Below are positions 14,340 to 18,672 of a stretch of DNA of 18,672 bases, in pieces. Every line of letters starts with the position of its first letter. Within the stretch, counting starts at the first letter, position 1. The notes under the pieces are model-generated. The model saw only the letters and a program-made list of their open reading frames with translations. It had not been told where the DNA came from and ran no database searches. The DNA is from JAKPKF01 sp964579365 (lineage in GTDB: Bacteria; Patescibacteriota; Dojkabacteria; SC72), in NCBI GenBank assembly GCA_964579365.1, contig CAZOFW010000011.1, positions 1 to 18,672 on the forward strand, read 5' to 3'. The translations under genes were made by a program, and so were the position numbers.

Positions 14340-15038
14340 TTAAGTATTTAGAGATACAATTAGTGCCTCTAATACAAGCTTTTTATTACAGTTTGAATCT
14401 ATCTTTTTCTTAGAATCATTTAACAAATCTAAAGCACTTTTTAACTTCTTTGGGCTCTCAATCTTACCATTTTTTATTTCAAATTCAAGTTTCTTCTTAA
14501 ATATACTTTCAATGTTCTCGATGAACAGTAGAGAATCCTCTTTGTTTTTTGAAATCTTCTCCACAAGTTGAAACTGTTCAACAAGATCAAGCTCAAGGAT
14601 ATCTGAAGTATTCTCTTCTTCCTTCTCTACATCTCCTTTTGCATATATTAATTTACCTCGGGAGATTATGGTTTGAAGGAGATTTTTTTCATTGTTTACA
14701 CAGAGGATGTATATCGTGTTGTCACTACTCTCTTCTAATGTCTTGAGGAAAGAATTCTGTGCTTGAGTGGTCAACTTATGACTGTCAAGAATAATTGCTA
14801 ATTGTGAAGCATTGTCGAATGGTTGAAAAATCATTTCGTTTTGAAGTGCTTTTATTTCATCTATACCAATACTGTTCTGTTGCCTACCATCTACAATATG
14901 TATATCTGGTACACCGAAAAGCTCTTCTAATTTCACAAAATTCATCTTCAAAAATCTATTAACCAAAAGTACAAGATTGCCATCGAGTATTTTCTGGTTA
15001 TTGTTTATTAGAAGATATGTCATATCTGATTCTATCAT
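14340..15038 (-). CDS. holB: DNA polymerase III delta-prime-like subunit
   Basis: This 232-residue protein resembles the AAA+ core of clamp-loader delta-prime. The clearest signature is QAQNSFLKTLEESSDNTIYIL (about residues 112-132), matching the QAANALLKTLEEP region of delta-prime and DnaX, followed by TIISRGKLI (143-151), where the family normally has SRC. No P-loop is seen, as expected for delta-prime, which does not need to hydrolyse ATP. It is shorter than typical delta-prime proteins, with a reduced C-terminal collar. It would help load the sliding clamp. The ATG at 15038 is the longest option; the ATG at 15023 (MTYLLINN) is plausible. It lies upstream of gyrB and is divergent from pilB. 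Confidence 0.75.
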   Translation of the reverse strand: MIESDMTYLLINNNQKILDGNLVLLVNRFLKMNFVKLEELFGVPDIHIVDGRQQNSIGIDEIKALQNEMIFQPFDNASQLAIILDSHKLTTQAQNSFLKTLEESSDNTIYILCVNNEKNLLQTIISRGKLIYAKGDVEKEEENTSDILELDLVEQFQLVEKISKNKEDSLLFIENIESIFKKKLEFEIKNGKIESPKKLKSALDLLNDSKKKIDSNCNKKLVLEALIVSLNT

Positions 15039-15049
15039 ATATATAAATA

Positions 15050-15078
15050 TTGACTGTAGTAAGGTATTAGAATAAACT
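15050..15078 (+). promoter_or_regulatory. Promoter of the pilBTC operon
   Basis: TTGACT (15050-15055), a 17-nt spacer and TAAACT (15073-15078) precede the pilB ATG at 15108, giving a leader of about 20-25 nt without an SD. It lies in the 69-nt divergent interval between the holB-like gene and pilB. Confidence 0.6.
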
Positions 15079-15107
15079 AAGAATAGTATTAGTTAAAAAA
15101 CTGCCAA

Positions 15108-16913
15108 ATGGATTCTAAGAGTTCGCTATTAAAATATTTCGAGACGAAAGGTCTGATAAAAGAGGAGGACGTCAGAAAGGTCCTTGTTGAAAGAAGCCGT
15201 TCCCCAAAGACTGAAGAGGTAATAATCAAAGAGTTTGGTCTTGTTACTGAGGATGATTTAGCGAAGGCAAAATCAGATATTTTTGGTATTCCATATATCG
15301 ATCTAAGAAATATGGAAATCCCAGAGGGTACTATTGCTGAGGTAAATGTTGATGGTTTGCAGAAATACAGAGCTGTTCCATTTGATAGAGGAAAGGATTT
15401 TGTAAAGATAGCTATGGAAGATCCTTTCGATGTTCAGGCTACTCAAGCACTTGAAAGAAAATATCCACAAGGAACAAGATTAATTGTAAATATTACAACT
15501 AGGGAAAGTATTAATTCTGTCTTAGATAGGAGAATTGGAGAGGTTATGAGTTCTGAGGTAACAGAAGCTCTCGAAGATGTAGATGTTCCTGTAACAGAGA
15601 TTAGTGAAGATCCAAATCTTTTAAGTAGTAATAACCTTAGCAATGCTCCTGTTGCAAGAATTGTAAATGCAATCCTTCAGTACGCCGCTATTTCCAAAGC
15701 TTCAGATATCCATATCGAGCCAATGGAAAAAAGATTAAGGGTGAGATTTAGAATCAATGGTGTAATGACAGAGAGATTAACTCTTCCAAGAGATTTAGGT
15801 CCAGCAATTGTCTCAAGGGTAAAAATTCTTTCGAATTTAAAAATTGACGAAAAAAGATTGCCACAAGATGGTAGATTCCCAATAAAGGTAAATGGTTCGA
15901 AGATTGACCTTCGTGTTTCAATCATGCCAACAATATTTGGTGAGAAGGCAGTTATGAGGTTACTAGAATCTGAAACAGATGGCATAACTCTTGAATCCAC
16001 AGGTCTTCGTGGTAATGCATACAAGATATTCTTGGACAGTCTTGAAGTTACAAATGGTATTGTTTTGGTTACAGGTCCTACAGGTAGTGGAAAAACAAGA
16101 ACTTTGGCATGTTCCTTGATGAAGGTAAATGATCCTAAGGTCAATATCATCTCATTGGAGAATCCAGTAGAAATCCGAGTGCCAGGTGTTACACAGGTGC
16201 AGATTAATCCTGATGCAGGACTCACATTTGCCAGTGGACTTCGTTCTGTTCTTAGACAAGACCCAGATATCGTAATGGTCGGAGAAATCAGAGACCAGGA
16301 AACGGCAGAACTAGCTGTACAAGCTTCTCTAACTGGACACTTAGTACTTTCTACTCTTCACACAAACAGTGCTGCTGCAGCTATCCCAAGACTTTTAGAT
16401 ATGGGTATTGAGCCATTCCTGCTTTCTTCCACAGTAAGAGTTGTTGTAGCTCAAAGACTTCCAAGGAAGGTATGTCAAAACTGTATCGAATCGTATCCTG
16501 CTACCCCAGAAATTGTTGCAAACATAAATGAGATTCTGTCTTCTGCAAAAGGATTCAATCTGGTTGAATATCTAAAAAGAGTTGGTGCTTCAAAAGCTTC
16601 TTCGGTAGAGGCTGACAAGAATTTTTTTAAGGTACCAGAAGTTGGTCCTAGTGGAGAGCCAATAATCTATCTGTATAGAGGCAAAGGATGTGATAAATGT
16701 GGTGGCTCAGGATATGCCGGAAGAATTGGTATTTTTGAAGTATTAGATGCTACTGACAGAATTAGTAGAATGATGATGGAAAATGTCTCTGACAAAGAAA
16801 TCGAAAAAGTAGCACTTGAGAATGGTATGCTTACCATGACACAAGATGGTTATCTGAAAGCCTTGGAGGGTATAACTTCGCTAGAAGAAGTCATGAGGGT
16901 TTCAAAAGAGTAA
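15108..16913 (+). CDS. pilB: Type IV pilus extension ATPase PilB
   Basis: This 601-residue cytoplasmic motor powers pilin polymerisation. Residues 1-145 are an N-terminal MshEN-like domain. The GspE/PilB ATPase follows: Walker A GPTGSGKT (323-330), Asp-box region SLENPVE (349-355), Walker B region DPDIVMVGEIRD (385-396) and the His box GHLVLSTLHTN (410-420). The zinc-binding tetracysteine is C456-x2-C459 and C528-x2-C531, a hallmark of PilB/GspE rather than PilT. Two oddities: the Asp box has N352 where Asp is usual, and the segment between the cysteine pairs is about 30 residues longer than common. It is followed 20 nt later by pilT. There is no SD. Confidence 0.95.
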   Translation: MDSKSSLLKYFETKGLIKEEDVRKVLVERSRSPKTEEVIIKEFGLVTEDDLAKAKSDIFGIPYIDLRNMEIPEGTIAEVNVDGLQKYRAVPFDRGKDFVKIAMEDPFDVQATQALERKYPQGTRLIVNITTRESINSVLDRRIGEVMSSEVTEALEDVDVPVTEISEDPNLLSSNNLSNAPVARIVNAILQYAAISKASDIHIEPMEKRLRVRFRINGVMTERLTLPRDLGPAIVSRVKILSNLKIDEKRLPQDGRFPIKVNGSKIDLRVSIMPTIFGEKAVMRLLESETDGITLESTGLRGNAYKIFLDSLEVTNGIVLVTGPTGSGKTRTLACSLMKVNDPKVNIISLENPVEIRVPGVTQVQINPDAGLTFASGLRSVLRQDPDIVMVGEIRDQETAELAVQASLTGHLVLSTLHTNSAAAAIPRLLDMGIEPFLLSSTVRVVVAQRLPRKVCQNCIESYPATPEIVANINEILSSAKGFNLVEYLKRVGASKASSVEADKNFFKVPEVGPSGEPIIYLYRGKGCDKCGGSGYAGRIGIFEVLDATDRISRMMMENVSDKEIEKVALENGMLTMTQDGYLKALEGITSLEEVMRVSKE

Positions 16914-16933
16914 ATTTTTGATATAAATATAAT

Positions 16934-18394
16934 ATGGAAAATACAACTGCCCCAAATAGTAATACAAAATTTTCGTATCCAGACTTTGCACCTAGCAATC
17001 AACCTGCAGTACAGAATACAACTCCCCCTACTCCTCCAGAGCCAGATATAGATGAGGTTAAATATGTCGCAAAGCCAACAGAAATGCCAGGATTAAAACA
17101 GGAAAGCTCGGATGTAGGGATTCTTCCTACCGAAGATTCTGTTCCAGCTGCTTCTGCTGTCTCAACATTAAGTTCCATTGGAAAAGCACCAGACAGTTTG
17201 AATGACATCATGCCAGATTTCAAGAAACCAAAAGCTATGGTTAGAGAACCTAAGGCGAACAATTTGGCGGAACCAATATTAAAAGACGAAGATATTAAAA
17301 AGAGTGAAGAAATGCTGACTCCTGCAAATGGAAAATATACAATGCAGGAGCTATTCGCCTTGACTGTTAGTAAAGAGGCCTCAGATCTTCATCTTTCCCC
17401 TGGATATCCTCCGATCATTAGAATAGACGGAGAGTTGCAAGAGGTAGGAGAAAAGATTTTGTCACCAGAAGATACGGAGGAATTAATACTTGGTACACTC
17501 TCAGATGAAAAGAAAGAACTACTAGAAGTAAACAGAGAAATTGACTATGCATACACATATCCTGAGGGAAACAATGCTAGGTTCAGGGTAAATGCTTACT
17601 ACTCAATGAAAAGTCTCTCTGCTGCATTTAGATTAATCCCCTCTCGTATTCGAACAATCGAGGAATTACTTCTTCCACAACTTTATCATCAATTTGCGAA
17701 ATTAAAACAAGGACTTGTACTTGTCACTGGTCCAACAGGACATGGAAAAAGTACAACCCTAGCAGCAATAATAGAAGACATTAACAGAACAAGATTCTGC
17801 CATGTGGTTACAATTGAGGATCCTGTTGAGTATCTTTTCGAGGGTAAAAAAGCCTTGATAGACCAAAGAGAGATGAACGATGACACCCATTCTTGGGAGA
17901 TTGCTCTTAGAAGTGCTCTTAGACAAGACCCAGATGTTATCCTTGTTGGAGAGATGAGAGATTTTGAAACAATTGCCGCTGCAATAACCTTGGCAGAAAC
18001 AGGTCATTTAGTATTTGCAACACTACATACAAATAGTTCTTCTCAAACACTCGACCGTATAATCGATGTCTTCCCAGAGAATCAGCAACAGCAGGTGAGG
18101 GCTCAACTATCAAACATTTTACAAGCAGTTGTAGCTCAAAGATTGATACCTCTGGACAAGGGTGGAAGAAGAGCAGTATCTGAAATCATGATTATGAATT
18201 CTGCAGTAGGAAACCTAATTAGAGAGGGCAAGACTCACCAGATCGATAACGTTATAAGAACAAGCTCAGATTTAGGTATGGTATCTTTGGAGAAAGCATT
18301 GGTTAACCTTGTAAGAGAGGGAGCTATAAATGTACAGAGAGCTCAAGAGTATGCTGTATATCCAGAGGAAGTTTTAAGATTACTAAAAGCATAA
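16934..18394 (+). CDS. pilT: Type IV pilus retraction ATPase PilT with long N-terminal extension
   Basis: The core (about residues 133-486) is PilT, the hexameric motor that depolymerises pili: ASDLHLSPGYPPIIRIDG (149-166), Walker A GPTGHGKST (266-274), Asp box IEDPVEY (294-300), Walker B DPDVILVGEMRD (332-343), His box GHLVFATLHTN (357-367) and a variant of the AIRNLIRE motif as AVGNLIREGK (424-433). Unlike most PilT proteins of about 350 residues, it begins with some 130 residues of Pro/Asn/Thr-rich, probably disordered sequence. The start at 16934 is the first ATG after pilB; an internal start cannot be excluded, but the extension has normal coding character. There is no SD. It precedes pilC by 3 nt. 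Confidence 0.94.
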   Translation: MENTTAPNSNTKFSYPDFAPSNQPAVQNTTPPTPPEPDIDEVKYVAKPTEMPGLKQESSDVGILPTEDSVPAASAVSTLSSIGKAPDSLNDIMPDFKKPKAMVREPKANNLAEPILKDEDIKKSEEMLTPANGKYTMQELFALTVSKEASDLHLSPGYPPIIRIDGELQEVGEKILSPEDTEELILGTLSDEKKELLEVNREIDYAYTYPEGNNARFRVNAYYSMKSLSAAFRLIPSRIRTIEELLLPQLYHQFAKLKQGLVLVTGPTGHGKSTTLAAIIEDINRTRFCHVVTIEDPVEYLFEGKKALIDQREMNDDTHSWEIALRSALRQDPDVILVGEMRDFETIAAAITLAETGHLVFATLHTNSSSQTLDRIIDVFPENQQQQVRAQLSNILQAVVAQRLIPLDKGGRRAVSEIMIMNSAVGNLIREGKTHQIDNVIRTSSDLGMVSLEKALVNLVREGAINVQRAQEYAVYPEEVLRLLKA

Positions 18395-18397
18395 TAA

Positions 18398-18672
18398 ATG
18401 AAGAAATTTAAATACTCTGCCAGGGACACAAGTGGGAAAATTGTAAATGGAGATATGGAAGCTAAGGATGCAGGAGCAGTTACAGACATTCTTCATGATA
18501 GAGGTTTAATCATAGTTACCATAAAAGAATCATTCGGTTTAGATTGGGAAAAATTGGCAGAGATTAATATCGGTGGAGTCCCAATGAAAGACAAAGTCGT
18601 CTTCATGAGACAAATGGCAACAATGGTTGGTGCTGGACTTCCTCTTACCAGAGCATTAGAAATTATGGTACA
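18398..18672 (+). CDS. pilC: Type IV pilus inner-membrane platform protein PilC, 3' partial
   Basis: The ATG at 18398 is 3 nt after the pilT stop and opens a frame that runs off the window (91 codons visible). The N-terminus FKYSARDTSGKIVNGDMEA is typical of the PilC/GspF family, and MRQMATMVGAGLPLTRALEIM (about 70-90) is the start of the first GspF domain. PilC is the membrane platform that couples the PilB and PilT motors to the pilus. There is no SD; the tight spacing suggests coupling with pilT. Confidence 0.93.
   Translation, partial: MKKFKYSARDTSGKIVNGDMEAKDAGAVTDILHDRGLIIVTIKESFGLDWEKLAEINIGGVPMKDKVVFMRQMATMVGAGLPLTRALEIMV

Noticed and set aside
15677..16225. Minus-strand frame of 182 codons inside pilB
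   Set aside because: It is antisense to conserved PilB motifs, including Walker A, with no independent coding signal.
1..18672. CRISPR arrays, rRNA, tRNA, transposase or integrase genes
   Set aside because: I looked for regular direct repeats, tRNA-like folds and transposase or integrase motifs and found none.

Overview
This AT-rich window looks like part of a Candidate Phyla Radiation (Patescibacteria) genome scaffold. I base that on the very AT-rich codon use, the almost complete absence of Shine-Dalgarno (SD) sites, a type IV pilus ATPase pair (pilB, pilT, then pilC), a sortase beside a D,D-carboxypeptidase, and a GT4-GT2 fusion glycosyltransferase. The lineage is inference. TGA is used as a stop (5512-5514), which argues against the UGA-glycine CPR groups. 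An exact 100-N scaffold gap lies at 9518-9617, so what lies on either side may not be truly adjacent.

Layout: (1) 1-1497 holds two convergent, mutually similar genes of unknown function; the second has an acidic, Pro/Thr/Gln-rich N-terminus with a 13-residue repeat. (2) 1573-6105 is a minus-strand cell-envelope group: a membrane-anchored protein, a polytopic GT-C-like protein (4-nt overlap with the former) and a two-domain glycosyltransferase. (3) 6140-9292 is an accessory stretch. It holds two small one-helix membrane-protein genes, each bracketed by inverted repeats and followed by a strong hairpin, and these are the only two genes in the window with canonical SD sites. Between them lie a tiny secreted or anchored protein with its own near-consensus promoter, a sortase and a VanY-type carboxypeptidase. 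(4) After the gap comes minus-strand holB-like, gyrB, gyrA. (5) 15108 to the end is the plus-strand pilB-pilT-pilC cluster, cut by the window edge.

How the genes fit together: the glycosyltransferases, carboxypeptidase, sortase and pilus motors all serve the cell surface. The gyrase genes and the clamp-loader-like gene are replication housekeeping, divergent from the pilus operon. Most predicted promoters are sigma70-like with short leaders, and translation seems to start mostly without an SD.

The most unusual signal is the pair of inverted-repeat-bracketed, SD-bearing small genes (6214-6743 and 8888-9292). They look like a class of small cargo cassette or panhandle-forming transcript that I cannot assign to a known family.
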